Shown: positions 1 to 11,713 of the stretch, one piece after another
Numbering within the stretch: the stretch's first letter is position 1
Layout: each line of letters begins with the position of its first letter
NCBI RefSeq assembly: GCF_029873635.1
Contig: NC_080423.1
Span: 89,139,191 to 89,203,190, forward strand
Direction of reading: 5' to 3'
DNA from: Malania oleifera
Lineage: Eukaryota > Streptophyta > Magnoliopsida > Santalales > Ximeniaceae
DNA: 64,000 nt
The notes under the pieces: model-generated
Told to the model about the DNA's origin: nothing
Seen by the model: only the letters and a program-made list of their open reading frames with translations
Database searches by the model: none
Made by a program: the position numbers and the translations under genes

Positions 1-40
1 TATTATATCAGGAATACATCCGTGAGTTAATTTAGGAGTT
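1..40 (+). pseudogene. Ty3/gypsy RNase H fragment (upstream of solo LTR)
   Basis: Read in frame, these bases give YQEYIRELI, a stop, then EF. The sequence after the solo LTR resumes with EFDEISFSHL. This matches the tail of the RNase H domain in Tat/Ogre-type Ty3/gypsy polyproteins. The last five bases (GAGTT, 36-40) are the left target-site duplication of the LTR at 41-1908. Confidence 0.65.
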
Positions 41-386
41 TGTTGACCCTATTGGTCATCTCCCGTTTTGATCATGTCAAATACCTTGGTATATAACATT
101 TTCCAAGTTTGTGTGCAGGACCATATTAGTAAGATCATATTGATGGCATGCGGTAACTTGAAGAAAAGGAAGACCCCGACATATTTATTTGTTGTAATTT
201 CTATTTGGGTATGTATTTTTTAATTAAGTAATAATGCACATCATGCATGTAGGACTATAAGCTCAAAGACTTTAGAAAGACCCTAGGTATTTGCCCGTAC
301 ACTTAAGATAGCTCCCAATATCACATATATTATCGTGAGAATAAACTGAATTGTGTCTAGACTTAAAAGGTAAAAATTAGAAAGGC

Positions 387-861
387 ATTCGGGCGACCAA
401 ACTTGGCAGTTCAAACTGCCTCGGGCGACTGAATCGTGGACGGGTCAAAATATTGACCTATGTTCAGAAAATCGAATAAAAAATGAACATATCTTCCACG
501 GGTGACCGAACCTGTGTCAGGTACTTTCCTACCAACTCAGGCACCCGAACGTTCATGTTTAATATACCCTCAGGTAACCGAACTTATAAGTTCAGCAAAC
601 CAAACTTCAAACCAGGCACCCAAATCGCAGAGTTCTTGAGGAATCGCCTCAGTCAGCAAACTGATACCATATTCGGGCACCCGAACCTCAAAAACACCTT
701 TTTGCACTGTGTCTATTCAGGCACCTGAAACTCTCGGGTTTTATTTTTTAATCGAGGTAAAATAGGTTAAACCGGGTTGATTTTTCTAAACACTTTTAAA
801 ACAATTTTAATCATTACCCTGGTGTCCTCAACGGTCATAATTTTTCCATTCTCTATATATA
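387..861 (+). promoter_or_regulatory. U3 motif cluster and TATA box of LTR F1 copy A
   Basis: At least seven imperfect copies of a 12-14 bp near-palindrome of the type TTCGGGYRACCGAAC lie between 387 and 728. A clean TATATATA follows at 854-861, about 126 bp downstream. The layout suggests an enhancer array feeding an LTR promoter. That role is inferred from layout only. Confidence 0.5.
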
Positions 862-1737
862 GGGGCTCATTTGCTTAGATTAGCAACAATTAGTAAAAAG
901 ATTAGGCAAAAATTCTCTAAAAAATCCTAAGCCCTATTTTGCTATACAAACCTCATACCCTCATACTATACTTTCTTTAAGAAATCCATCATTGTGAGTG
1001 TTTTATTTATCATTCTAGATTGCTAGAAACCCTCTCTTGTTATTGTGCTTGTGATTTTTATTTGAAGATTAAGCAAAGGATTTTTTACCCGATTTTATTT
1101 AATAAATCTTTGTGTGGGAAAATTCTTATAGCTAAGTGAGTCTTTGCATTGTTATTGCAAGACTCATTTGGGTTCGTATTTTTTATTGTGCAAAAATATT
1201 TTTACAAGCTCTAATTTGAATATCTCTTTATGCTTTGATATTGAGAAAACTATTTTGAGATATTCTAAATTGCTATTGGTTTGAATCTTTGAAACCCTAA
1301 ACTGAGATTATGATTTTATCACTATTTTGTTTCAAAGACTAGCTTGTAGAAACACTCTTGTGCTTGACTTGAGAAAATCACTATACTGGGTGTTGATTGC
1401 ACATAAACACCATTAAGCTTATAGTTCTTACATTATTGGTGTGCATTGATTATACTGTGCATAGTGGTACATATCTGCTTAGTGTGAGAAGCATTTTACA
1501 TGTATGCAAATTATAGTGTGAATTTGTTGTATTCCAAGCGTGGGCCTGAAGAGGGAGACAAGCCTTATTGAATAGTCTCGGATTGGCTTAGACCCGGTTA
1601 GGAAAGCTAGGTGCAGCATCCTAGTAATGCACGATTGTAGGTTGAGGTCAACCCCCATTAATTGAGTTGGTTGTAACCAGTGCCACTCCAACCATTAAAT
1701 GAGCATTAGTGGAATCCTCATGCTTGCGAGCTAGAGG

Positions 1738-1768
1738 CGGGGACGTAGGCAGTGTTGACTAAACCCCG
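1738..1768 (+). other. Conserved LTR hairpin, CGGGG/CCCCG version
   Basis: CGGGG (1738-1742) can pair with CCCCG (1764-1768) around a loop that begins ACGTAGGC. The same loop occurs in other LTRs with a different but still complementary stem (CGAGG/CCTCG, CAAGG/CCTTG). This points to selection on RNA structure. Confidence 0.55.
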
Positions 1769-1908
1769 ATAACATATTGTGTGTGCATTTTATTTTTCTA
1801 TAATTTTTTTAATGTACATGCATGTTATACTGTTGCTATTTAGTTTAGCCTAGGAAGAAAATTTAAAATTCCAATTCACCCCCTCTTCGGAATACACCAA
1901 AGCTTACA

Positions 1909-3335
1909 GAGTTTGACGAAATCAGCTTTTCCCATTTAGAAAGGGAAAACAATTTGATTCCTGATGCCCTGACCACGTTAGTAGCTCTGATCAAAGTAGA
2001 ACCAAGAATAGAAATTGAGCCAATTCGTATAAGGATGCAGTCGGAATAGGCTTACTGCGCAGTGACCGATGAAGCCGATGCAAAACCATGGTTTTATGAC
2101 ATAAGAACATACCTCCAAAAGCAAGAATATCCCAAAGCCTCTAGCAATGATCGGAAGACGATAAGGAGACTAGCAATGAGATTATTTTTTGATGGAGAAG
2201 TGTTCTCCAAGAGGAACCATGGTATGACCCTCCTACGATGTGTAGAGGTGGGGGAAGCGAGGCAAAGTATATAATAGGTCCACAAGGGTATTTGCGGCAC
2301 CTATGCAGGATGCCATTCATTGGCCTAGAAAATCCTCAAAAGTGGGTACTATTGGATGACCATGGAAAAAGATTGCATAGAATATGCTCAAAAGTGCCAC
2401 AAGTGTTAGATCTACGGAGACTGAATACAAGTTCCACAAGCCCTGCTCCAAGTTCTATCTGCACCACCTTGGCCCTTTTTGGCATGGGGTATGGATGTGA
2501 TCGGGCCAATAACCCTAAAGGCTAGCAACGAGCATCAATTTATTTTCGTGGTGATTGATTATTTCACCAAGTGGGTAGAAGCTGCATTATACGTCAGTGT
2601 GACTCAGAATGTCATCAATTGTTTCATAAAGAGGGAATTAATCTGCAGGTACGAGATCCTAGAAAGAATAATCTTGGATACTGCCAAGAACCTAAACAAC
2701 GAAGTGATGACAAGGTTATGCAGTTAGTTCAAGGTTAGGTATCATAACTCAACTCCCTATAGGCGACAGATGAATGGGGCAGTTGAAGCAGTCAATAAGA
2801 ACATCAAGAGTATTTTAGAGAAGATGATTGAAACTCACAAAGATTGGCACGAGAAGCTCACTTTCGCTTTGATGGCTTATAGAACCACGGTTTGAACCTC
2901 CATAGGACCACACCTTTCTCTTTGGTGCATGGAATGGAGGTTATAATCCTAATAGAAGTTGAGATTCCTCCTCTGAGAGTCCTGAAGGAGACAGAATTGA
3001 CCAATGCCGAATGGGTACAGTCTAGATATGATTATTTGAAATTGATTGAAGAAAAAAGAATGGTCGTCATAGCTCACGGGCAATTGTACCAAAGGAGAAT
3101 GATGAGAGCACTCAATAAGAAGGTACGACCCTGACAGTTTCAGTAGGGAGACTTGGTATTGAAAAATATTCTGCCAATTCATACAGACCCCTGTGGTAAG
3201 TGGACGCCCAATTATGAAGGAACTTACGTGGTGAAGAAGGAATTTTTAGGTGGTGCCTTGTTGTTGGCAGATATGGACGGGACCGATCTCTTGCACCCCA
3301 TTAATTCGAATGCTGTAAAAAATTATTTCGCTTAA
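1909..3335 (+). pseudogene. Ty3/gypsy RNase H-integrase remnant (Tat/Ogre-like)
   Basis: This is a decayed C-terminal part of a retrotransposon pol polyprotein. In order it shows the RNase H tail (EFDEISFSHLERENNLIPDAL, about 1909-1975), a spacer matching the RNase H-integrase linker (2062-2270), then the integrase core. The core has WGMDVIGPI with the first catalytic Asp (about 2480-2515), FIFVVIDYFTKWVEAA (2540-2590), a second Asp in ILDTAKNLNN (2670-2700) and the Glu in MNGAVEAVNKN (2770-2800). In-frame stops near 2048 and 2726 and several frameshifts break the frame, so it cannot encode an active enzyme. The wording of the core is typical of the Tat/Ogre lineage. The LTR at 41-1908 interrupts it. 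Confidence 0.8.
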
Positions 3336-4582
3336 AAGCCGTTGTAAACTCTCAAAAAGAATTTAATAAAATGTCTATAATGTTCTCCATGGATCTGTGG
3401 TCATCTTATGTTTTAATTGAATGATTGATAGCCATCTTTGGTCGGCTAGTTTCCCATAAAGAATCAAACAATGATTTATCACTTGTTAACCAAGTTGTTC
3501 CTGAATGTTAAACCATTTTTTTCTAAAAATTCATTTTCCAAAATATAACTACTGTTAAGTTTCAAGGGTTTGAAAAAGTGTGAGAGATAACTACTAAGTG
3601 CCAAGGTGATGGCAAGCCATCTTTCTGCTACCCATAAAACTGAAAAACAAACCCTTTGCTAGCCTTCTTGAGCCTGAACATTCAAATTTTGACTTATCCA
3701 CTGAATGATCACACCCCACACTAGGGTAGTTTTAAAAGGATTAGTCAAAAATTAGTCTTGAGAGAATATGAAAATAAGATCCCTCCTTGAAAGAGAAAGC
3801 AAAAAGAACAACAAAAGAAGAAAAAGAAAATGAAAAAAAAATAAAGGGACATGCTTCAAATGTGATCTTTGACCATTGATTACCTTTTATTAGTTCAACA
3901 AAACTTGAACCTTAATGTACCCTTTTCTTCTTTAACCAATGTCCTGACCTACATTATGGTCCAATTAAAAGTCCTGACCAGATTGGTGCATACATTGTTG
4001 TCTCAAATGATGTGTCAGACTCAATGATGGAGTTTGAACTACGTAATGACTTAATCTTGAAAAGGTACATAGGCATCTTGTTCAAATGATAAGTTTGGTC
4101 AATATCTTGCAAAAACCCCAAACTAGGGCAAAAAATATCAATTGGGGAAAGGGGTTTTTGAGCTTTGATTTCCTTGTTCTTGTATAAGCCTGAATCCCTA
4201 AGCTTATGTTTCGTCCCAACTCTAAAAGACCATCTTGAGATCAAAATGTGAGTTAAGACCATGGAAAAACACTTAGACGAAAGAGAGTCCCATTTGATTT
4301 TTATAGCACGAGAGGATTGCTCGAATGGAACTGGGGCAGTTTGTGAAAAGGGGAAGGTAAATTATTCTAGGGTTTAGTTTGATAAAATAACATCAACCTC
4401 AATTGACTCAGTGATATTGGTGTAGATTCTCCCCTCTCCTAAAAAAGCAAGAAAAAAAAAAACACACACACACACACACACATGTAAATGGCAAAATATC
4501 CTTTGTACATATTGACATTTTAATTTAACAAATTGATGACATGAATGCATGACTATTTCCAAAATTGCGGAAGTCTTCGAAC
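3336..4582 (+). other. Non-coding 3' region of the gypsy element
   Basis: No credible coding frame is present. The sequence lies directly downstream of the integrase stop in the same element, contains an A-rich stretch at 3780-3845 and a (CA)n microsatellite at about 4462-4481, and leads into phrases such as AACTGGGGCAG that are repeated further on. Confidence 0.5.
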
Positions 4583-4935
4583 TCCATTGGAACAAATTTA
4601 TGTACCTTTACACAAGTTGAAAGTATGGCCAGGATCAGTAAAACTGGGGCACCTCTCGTGTTGAAAGCATAGCCAAGATCAGCAGCCGAGGAACGAAACT
4701 GGGGCAGTCTTCGAATTTTGTTGGAACAAATTTAGGCACCTTCACAAGTTGAAAGAATGGCCAGAACCAATACAACTGAGGCAGTTCTCAGTATAGCCAA
4801 GATCAGTGGCTGAGGACTGAAACTTGGGCAATCTTCAAATTCCGTTGGAACAAATTCAAGTACCTTTACAAAAGTTGAAAGTATAACCAAGACTAGTAAA
4901 ATTTGGGTAGTTCTCATGTTGAAAGCATAGCCATA
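4583..4935 (+). repeat. Tandem repeat, about 129-bp unit, about 3 copies
   Basis: The phrase GGAACAAATT..ACCTT..ACAA.GTTGAAAG starts at about 4590, 4719 and 4848, giving a period near 129 bp. Each unit carries ATGGCCAG..CAGTA and AACTGGGGCA blocks. The array lies in the 3' non-coding part of a Tat/Ogre-like gypsy element, a known birthplace of plant satellites. Confidence 0.7.
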
Positions 4936-5254
4936 GATTATAGGTGGGGTCACTAAATATAGGCGCACCTGGAAAAGGAAGATTCATGCACCATCATGCA
5001 TTTCATGCATTGTAGTAGGAAAGTACATGCATGTTCGTCCTTGTATTTCAACACCATAAGTAGCAACATGCATTGTATAGCTGCAGTCACTCACACCAGT
5101 TGTGTTCTACAAACTCGTGCATTTCTTGTCAATAAGCAACCTTTGTTTCCTTAATATCCATGACTAAGGGAAAATGGGCTGAGTGAACAATTGATTCACC
5201 TCTTGATCGGGGCATAGGATTTTGAGTTCAAATCGGGCCATCTACCGATAGTCA

Positions 5255-5575
5255 AAAAAATCTCGGGATCTGGCACCTGATGGATCATTCCCAGTGCAGT
5301 AACTTTTTCAGGGACTTTTAGCCCTACGCCTAAGGATATTTTCTAAAAAAATCTCGGGATCTCATGTCTGATTGACCATCCTCAATAGAGTAACCATTTT
5401 TCAAAATACTAATTTTCTCAAAAAGATCTCGGGATGTTGTTCCCGATTGATCATCTTCGGCAGATAAACTATGTTTCAAACATAAAAACTCATTTTATAA
5501 AGAATCTTGGGATCCTACACCCAATTGATCGTCCCCATACAAAGCAACCATTCCTCAAAAACTAGGAATCTTGCA
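5255..5575 (+). repeat. Tandem repeat, about 75-90 bp unit, 4 copies
   Basis: AATCTCGGGATC or close variants start at about 5259, 5350, 5424 and 5502. Each is followed by a GATTGATCATCC-like phrase and then a stretch like CAGTAACCATTTTTCA. The units are diverged. This is a second, unrelated array in the same 3' region. Confidence 0.65.
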
Positions 5576-5617
5576 CCTCAGTGATTTTGTATCAGTCATG
5601 GTTTTGTTCGTTATCAT

Positions 5618-6925
5618 CTCCGATGCGCGAGCTCGAATTTTCATATCCGATGCACGACATCCTCTTCAATGCGGTAGCTTGGATTTTCACATCCGATGCA
5701 CGACACTTTCTCTGAAGCTCTAGCTTGGATTTCCACATCCAATGTACAACGTCCCCTCAGATGCACTAGCTCGGATCTTCACATATGATGAACGACATCC
5801 TCTCCAATGCGCTAGCTCGGATCTTCACATCCGATGAATGACATACCCTCCGATGCGCTAGCTTAGATTTTCACATCTGAAGCACAACATCCTCTCTGAT
5901 GTGCTAGCTCAGATCCTCACATCTAATGTACAACATCTTCTCCGATGCATTAGCTCGGATCTTCACATCCGATGCACAACATCCTCTTCGATGCGCTACC
6001 TCGGACTTTTACATATGATGCACGACATCCACTCCAATGCACTAGCTTGGATTTCTACATCTGATGCACGACATCCCCTCCGATGCGCAAGCTTGGATCT
6101 TCACATCCGATGCACGACATCCTCTCTGATGTGCTCGCTCAGATCTTCACATCTGATGCACGACATCCCCTCCGATGCGCAAGCTCAATTTTTCACATCC
6201 AATGCATGACATCCTATCCAATGTGCTAGCTTCGATCTTCACATATGATGCATGACATCCTCTCCGATGCACTAGCTTTGTTCTTCACATCCAATGCATG
6301 ACATCTGCTTTCATGTGCCAGTTCGGTTTTCACATCCGATGCATGACATCCCCTCCGATATGCTAGCTCGAATTTTCACATCCAATGCACGACATCCCCT
6401 TTGATGCGCTAGCTCGGATCTTCACATCCAATGCATGACATCCACTCTGATGCGGTAGCTTGAATCTTCACATACGAGGCACGACATCCTCTCTGATACG
6501 CTAGCTCAAGTTTTCACACATGATGCACGACATCCTCTTCGATGCGCTAGCTCAGGTCTTCACATCTGATGCACAACATCCTCTTCGATGCACTAGCTCA
6601 GATTTTGACATCAATTGCACAACATCCTCTTCTATGCGCTAGCTTGGATTTTCACATCAGATGCACGACATCCTCTCTGATGCGTTAGCTTGGGTTTTCA
6701 CATAAGAGACACGACATCCTCTCTAATGCCCTAGCTCCAATTCTCACATCCAATGCACGACATCCTCACCGATGCACTAACTCGGATTTTCACATCCGAT
6801 GCATGACATCCTCGCTCATGCTCTAGCTTGGATTTTCACATCCAATGCATGACATCCTCTTGATTTTCACATTCGACGCATGACGTCCTCTTCAATGCGC
6901 TAACTTGGATTATCACATCCATAGT
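5618..6925 (+). repeat. Minisatellite array, about 46-bp unit, about 28 copies
   Basis: The consensus is roughly CCGATGCGCTAGCTCGGAT, TTTTCACATCCGATGCAC, then GACATCCTCT. Units differ by substitutions and a few indels. Within each unit CATCCGATGCAC and CTCCGATGCGC are themselves similar, so the unit probably arose from a shorter duplicated half. The open frame at 5901-6209 is only a consequence of the 46-bp repeat and is not proposed as a gene. Confidence 0.9.
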
Positions 6926-7189
6926 ATGCTATTTTGGAAAAGTTTTATCTCAAATCGTTGTACTCGCCACGACTTGGATTCATCACATCCGATGCAATCC
7001 GTTCCACACCTTGTGACCTCATACTTCCTAGTAACCACTAACCCCCACTAACCGCTAACTTCCTCCAAAAAAAAAAACGGCATTACGCCATTGATGGCCT
7101 GGTTAAAATAGGTGTCTTTTATCTTTGCAGGATTATTGCTACAAGTAGCGTAAGAAAGTTCCTACTGTTACATTGAAATAGCAAAGCTT
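6926..7189 (+). other. Non-coding sequence after the minisatellite
   Basis: This is low-complexity spacer with an A-run at about 7067-7077. No gene or repeat could be supported. Confidence 0.4.
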
Positions 7190-8276
7190 ACAAAGAGGGG
7201 TAGCTATAGACTCCCCAATTTTAACCAGACAACTCCTAAGAAGACCCAGTAAAAAAAGAGTTGACCTCGAGGCCTAAATATTCCCTTTTAAAAAAATAAG
7301 ACCCCAATTACCCATTCGAGTTCTTTTGATTTCAGGTAGTCATGCCCTTAAGATGTCAAAATTTTTTTTTTAGAATTAAGTCCTCTAAATGTTTAATCCA
7401 AGTCTTAGGTTTTAAAGTAAATTGTCAAGTAGAGTCCTTGTCGATTTTAATTAATTCTTTTATCATTAGTTTTTTTAATTATTATTAGTTAAAAACCAAT
7501 TTCCCTCTGGCTAAGTATTAGGGTTCGAGTCTTAAAACCCAAAAATTAAGCCCTTTTGAACTAAAATTCTTAATATTTAGTTAATTCAAAAATTAATTGT
7601 CTTTCATTAGGGTTTTTCATGATGGAGTTCCTCAAACTTTTAGTTTCTTCTATTTTGTGTTGAAACCTTTTGAATTTTTAATTTGAGTCCTAGAATTTAA
7701 TTGAGTCTATCCAATGTTTTGAATTTTTAGTTTAAGTTCGGAAAAAGTTTGTCAAAATTATAAGTTTGAAATTTTCTGTTTCAAAACCAGGGGTTTGTTT
7801 AGGTCTTAAGGTCATACTCTAATTATTAGGTTTTCTTTGGAAAATTAACTGGTCAAAAGATGAATAAGAAATACATCAAGGTCATGTAATTAAGGTACTT
7901 GAGGGTGCATGTGTCCAACTCACAATAGAAAAAGGCACAAGTGAAATGTACAAATACATAAGGGTTACAATGTATAGTCGTAGAAGAATGAGTACGAAGG
8001 TACATCCAGTATGGGGAAGCGAAAATTCCAGAAAGTTACAATTGATACAGGAAAATGAAAATATAGGGAGAAATGAAATTTTTACAAACAGTGGTTGTAG
8101 TACAAAAAGGGGTGGGGGTACATGTATACAGAAAATAATAAACACATAAAAATTACAAAAAAAACAAATAAAATCCCATGCCCTCTATTCTTGATGCACC
8201 ACTTGGCCAAAATTCTAAACCCTCCAATTGCATGCTACCATTTGGAGGCTCCAAGCTTAAGTATATAAATAAATAA

Positions 8277-8322
<46 letters not shown>

Positions 8323-8338
8323 GAGTAATGTTTTAAGT
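7190..8338 (+). mobile_element. Probable polypurine tract and 3' LTR of the gypsy element
   Basis: ACAAAGAGGGGTAGC at about 7190-7204 looks like the polypurine tract that precedes the 3' LTR in Tat/Ogre elements, and TATAGACTCCCC right after it resembles a TGTAGAC.. LTR start with one mutation. The rest is AT-rich, carries no gene, and ends in an (AT)n run (8279-8321). The 3' end of the LTR was not found; the solo LTR at 8344 may lie inside it. The call is by position and motif only. Confidence 0.4.
8279..8321. repeat. (AT)n microsatellite
   Basis: Uninterrupted alternating AT for about 42 bases, preceded by (AAAT)n. Confidence 0.95.
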
Positions 8339-8799
8339 GATATTGTTGACTCTACGAGTCCAATTCTATTTTGATAATGACAAATCACTTGGTATTTAAT
8401 CTGTGCATTGAGGTTGTGAACAGGAACCATATTAAGCATGCACGGAAAGATAATGAGTCATGGAAGTCACAAAGTAAAGCTAACAAATCTTGGTAAGATC
8501 CATGGAACTCAAAGAGTACGAGGATCAAGGTGCAAGTGGAAAAGTTCAATATCATCTTGGGAATGGGTATTTAGAACTCATGTACTTACATTTTCGTATG
8601 ATTTAATTTGAGGCACATCGTAACTTAGAATGATTTTAGGATTCATGCATTTCATGTATATCATTAGGGTACCTTTATGGACTTAGAAATGTTTTTGAAA
8701 TCATGGAATATATGTTTTATAAAAGGCCCAAGAAAAAGAGCAAAGCAATTTTTTTTTAAAATTAGAAAAAGGAAATAAAACAAAGGGACTTTGGTAGCT

Positions 8800-9133
8800 T
8801 GAACTCCACCTCAGTAGCCTAAAGATTAAGTTCAGTAGCCTGAAAAATTAATAGGAAAACATAGAAAGTAGCCAAGGCACCTCAGTCACTTGACCTTGGA
8901 ACCTCAGGCGTCTGAACCCACTTCAGAAGCCTGAACTTCCCTCTTTAGGCGCCTGATCCTGTATTTCAACTTGATTTTTCAAAAGCTTAAGGGACTTCGG
9001 TCGCCTGGGCTTTCGACCTCAGGCGCCTGAACTTGCAGGAAAATTAAAATTGTGATTTTTATTAAATGAACTCGTGAGCTATTTCTTTGATCCAACAGCT
9101 GAGATCCATCCTAAGGATTAGACACTATATATA
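8800..9133 (+). promoter_or_regulatory. U3 motif cluster and TATA box of LTR F2
   Basis: Repeated GTAGCCTGAA, CAGGCGYCTGAAC and GTCGCCTGG variants run from 8800 to 9030. CTATATATACT follows at about 9125. The spacing from cluster to TATA is about 95 bp, close to that in the other copia-type LTRs. Confidence 0.5.
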
Positions 9134-10276
9134 CTGATTATCTAAACCCTAGAACGAGGCTAAGACACACAACAAGAGAAGAACACATCGTATTGCAAGA
9201 TTGTAGAGAAACTTGAGCTGATTGTCTGCACTTCATTCTACTTTCGTTGTCTTTGGGCAAAGCTATTCCGAAAATCAAAGGGCATTCATTCATTCAACTG
9301 TACTTCAATCTAGTATCAAGGTTTGATCATTCAAGTTATTGTTTTCAAGAACTTCTCTTCTCATTACATATTCTTGAACATCATTAAAAAGGTTTTGATC
9401 TTGAGTGTGCATATTCGTATAAAAATTGATTTTTGAAAAGATTGTTACTTGAGAAAGCTTGTTTAGCTTGGTTGATTGGTTTTTTTTTTAAGAGTATACA
9501 AATATACTTATGTATTGTTCATAGAACTTATTATTGAAAAACCATTTTGATTAAAAGATTGATTTTGAAAGTGCCTATACATATACATAGTTATTCTAAA
9601 CAAGATCATTACTTGATTTAAGTTGTGTGATTGATTGAAAGTTTTGATTCAAGTGTGTGTTTTCTAAAAGGTCTATATTTTAGATATATTAACGTTTGAT
9701 TAAATATCCTTGGTACTTATAACTATATATATTTGAGGGATAATTTCTGAAAAGCAATATACTCAGTTTGGGATTGAATACTTGATATAAAACTTTGTGA
9801 TTTTGATTGATTTAATATTCAAGACAAAGTTTTTGTTAACAAGTTCACTTCAAATATATTTGTGCATTTTTACAAAGTGAACCAAGAACCCTAATATACT
9901 CCAAAAAAGTTTTAAATATATTTTTACTTGGGAGTTTTGGTTAAATAGAGATTTTTGTGTTGAAACGTATCATATATAAAACGATTGTATCGTTTTCATA
10001 CATTTATGAGCTTCAAGTAATATCATATGTTAATGTATTAGGAATATAATTTGTACTCACACGCTTTTGTTAGAAGCATTGTTTTAAGTGTTAATTTTCA
10101 GATTCTATTGTATACACGGTTCAGTGTGTGAACCGGTGTGAGAGGAGAGAGTTGTATCTCTTGTAAGCAGCGGAGTAGGATGGAGTTGTGTCTCTTGTAA
10201 GCAACGGATTGTACGGGAAGCTCCGTCCCAATTTAAAGAGTAGGGTTTTAGTGAATCCTTGAATGGTTGCTCAAGG

Positions 10277-10307
10277 CGAGGACGTAAGCCAAGTCAGTTG
10301 AACCTCG
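10277..10307 (+). other. Conserved LTR hairpin, CGAGG/CCTCG version
   Basis: CGAGG (10277-10281) is followed by ACGTAAGCC and later CCTCG (10303-10307), which can form a 5-bp stem. It occupies the same place in the LTR as the hairpins in F1, F3, F4 and F5. Confidence 0.55.
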
Positions 10308-10537
10308 TAAAACTGTGTTTGTCTTCTCTCTTCCCTTTACTCTTTATTTTCAGCACTGCATTTAAATCGTATATATTGCATGTATAAGTTAGATAGCCTT
10401 ACACATAAGTAATTGGGTAACAAGAATTCATTGGTAAAAATATAAGAAGGGTTTAAGAGGTAAATAATTGTCAAAGAATTTTATAAATACCTAATTCACC
10501 CCCCCTCACTTGGGATTACACCTGATTCAACAGATAT

Positions 10538-11370
10538 AGATTAGTCGATAACTAATCCTTTTTTTTTTTTTTTTTTTTGAGTTCTTCAATATTTGAAGGG
10601 AGTGTTTAAAAGTTCAAAAAACTCTTTATACCTGCAACAGTCTTTGGGAGATTAGGAAGTAACACAATTAGAGGATTTTCAATGACATGTTTTCCACCAT
10701 TGCGATTATCTCTACAAGAATCATTCACAATATTTTCTTTTGGAGCCATAGCAACCCTATCTTTTTCACTCTCTACAACGGCCAAATTTTCTTATGCTTT
10801 ATAATTTTATTCTTGCTTTGTACTAGTCTTAGTTGCTTTCTCACTTGTCGCCAATAACTATTTCGATTTAGGGTCATCAAGCTACTTCTTGCTTGGCTAG
10901 CTTTAAATTTCTTTAATAAATTTTTCAAAAATCTCTTAAAAAAAATATAAATGCTTGAATTATTAATTAGAACACAATATGCTCAAATCGCCTTTCCTAA
11001 AAAGACGTGCAACCATTAAATTAAACTCAACAATTTTTGCTTTTTAGTCGTTCTTACACTTAAGGGAATTTACAAAACAATTGCTTTATTTAACTAATAA
11101 GCATTACTTATCTTTTGAAGTTAATTATATATATCTATGGTGGAACTCTTCTGTAATATCTAGACTAAGGGTTGACAACACACCGTGCGTATATTTAATT
11201 GTATCAAACGTGAAGGGAAGCAAAGTTGCAACTTGCTCGTTGTATGTATTGGCCGGGTAATTGTTTTCATAGTTGAGATTATACCGCTGACTTGATGCAT
11301 CATGCCTGCATAATATATTAATGGGGCCCAAAACCATCCACCGGGAATTAGGTAGTTTAATTATTTCCAA
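10538..11370. other. Intergenic sequence, nothing identified
   Basis: AT-rich DNA with a T-run at about 10560-10578. A 120-codon frame overlaps 11125-11487 on the minus strand but resembles no family I know and runs into duplicated non-coding sequence. Confidence 0.4.
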
Positions 11371-11713
11371 ATAGATCATCCTCACATGTAATCCCATTGA
11401 CATATCTGCATAAGGCATAAAATTGGGAACCAACAATGTATATATATATAAGAACGGGCCCAAACAAAAATCAACCTCTTCTCTCACTTTAGAAAAATAT
11501 TACTTGGTACTGTTATAAATAATTAATGAGAAGCTAGCTGCATGGGGTCCTTTATTGGTGTTTTTTTTTTTTTTTTCCCCGACTGTAGGGTCGGGGATTG
11601 ATCGATGCATGATAGGATGTTGTTACCTAATACCAAATCAATATATAATCATTTTATTTTTCTTGATTCAGTTAAATAAGCTTGTTGACACATCAAGCTT
11701 TTGGTTAAGCCTA
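11371..11713 (+). repeat. Left flank of CACTA insertion, duplicated at 54385-54574
   Basis: Several blocks match the sequence at 54385-54574 in the same order: ATCATCCTCACATGTA, CCCATTGACATAT.TGCATAAGGCAT, AATTGGGAACCAACA, TTGATCGATGCATGA and GCTTTTGGTTAAG. The copy here carries extra sequence between the third and fourth blocks. The match ends exactly where the CACTA terminus begins. Confidence 0.75.

Larger units (their letters stand above)
41..1908 (+). mobile_element. Solo LTR, family F1 copy A (SIRE/copia-like)
   Basis: The LTR starts TGTTGACC and ends GCTTACA. It is flanked by a perfect 5-bp duplication, GAGTT at 36-40 and 909-913 of the second kilobase (1909-1913), and the host gypsy reading frame resumes directly after it. 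No internal retroelement domain lies between the ends, so it is a solo LTR left by LTR-LTR recombination. It has a cluster of CGGGYGACCGAA-like near-palindromes at 387-728, a TATA box at 854-861, the conserved hairpin at 1738-1768, and the AATTCACCCCC block at 1873-1885 that recurs at the 3' end of the other copia-type LTRs here. Related copies are at 47192-51293 and, reversed, from 62509. Confidence 0.9.
8344..10532 (+). mobile_element. Solo LTR, family F2 (SIRE/copia-like)
   Basis: It starts TGTTGACTCTACG, ends GATTCAACA, and has a perfect 5-bp target duplication GATAT at 8339-8343 and 10533-10537. No protein domains lie inside. It has a U3 cluster of TCAGGCGCCTGAAC-like near-palindromes (8800-9030), a TATA box at about 9125-9133, the conserved hairpin at 10277-10307 and a C-rich AATTCACCCCCCCT block at about 10493-10506. 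The order of parts matches the F1 and F4 LTRs although most of the sequence differs. Confidence 0.9.

Noticed and set aside
5901..6209. A 102-codon open frame in the 46-bp array
   Set aside because: It is produced by the tandem repeat itself; the encoded protein is a simple repeat and other frames of the array are similar.
5618..6925. A CRISPR-like array of short repeats
   Set aside because: Units are contiguous with no unique spacers, and the surrounding sequence is a plant retroelement.
11125..11487. A 120-codon open frame on the minus strand
   Set aside because: No recognisable family, no splice or start context, and its distal part overlaps sequence duplicated in non-coding form near 54400.
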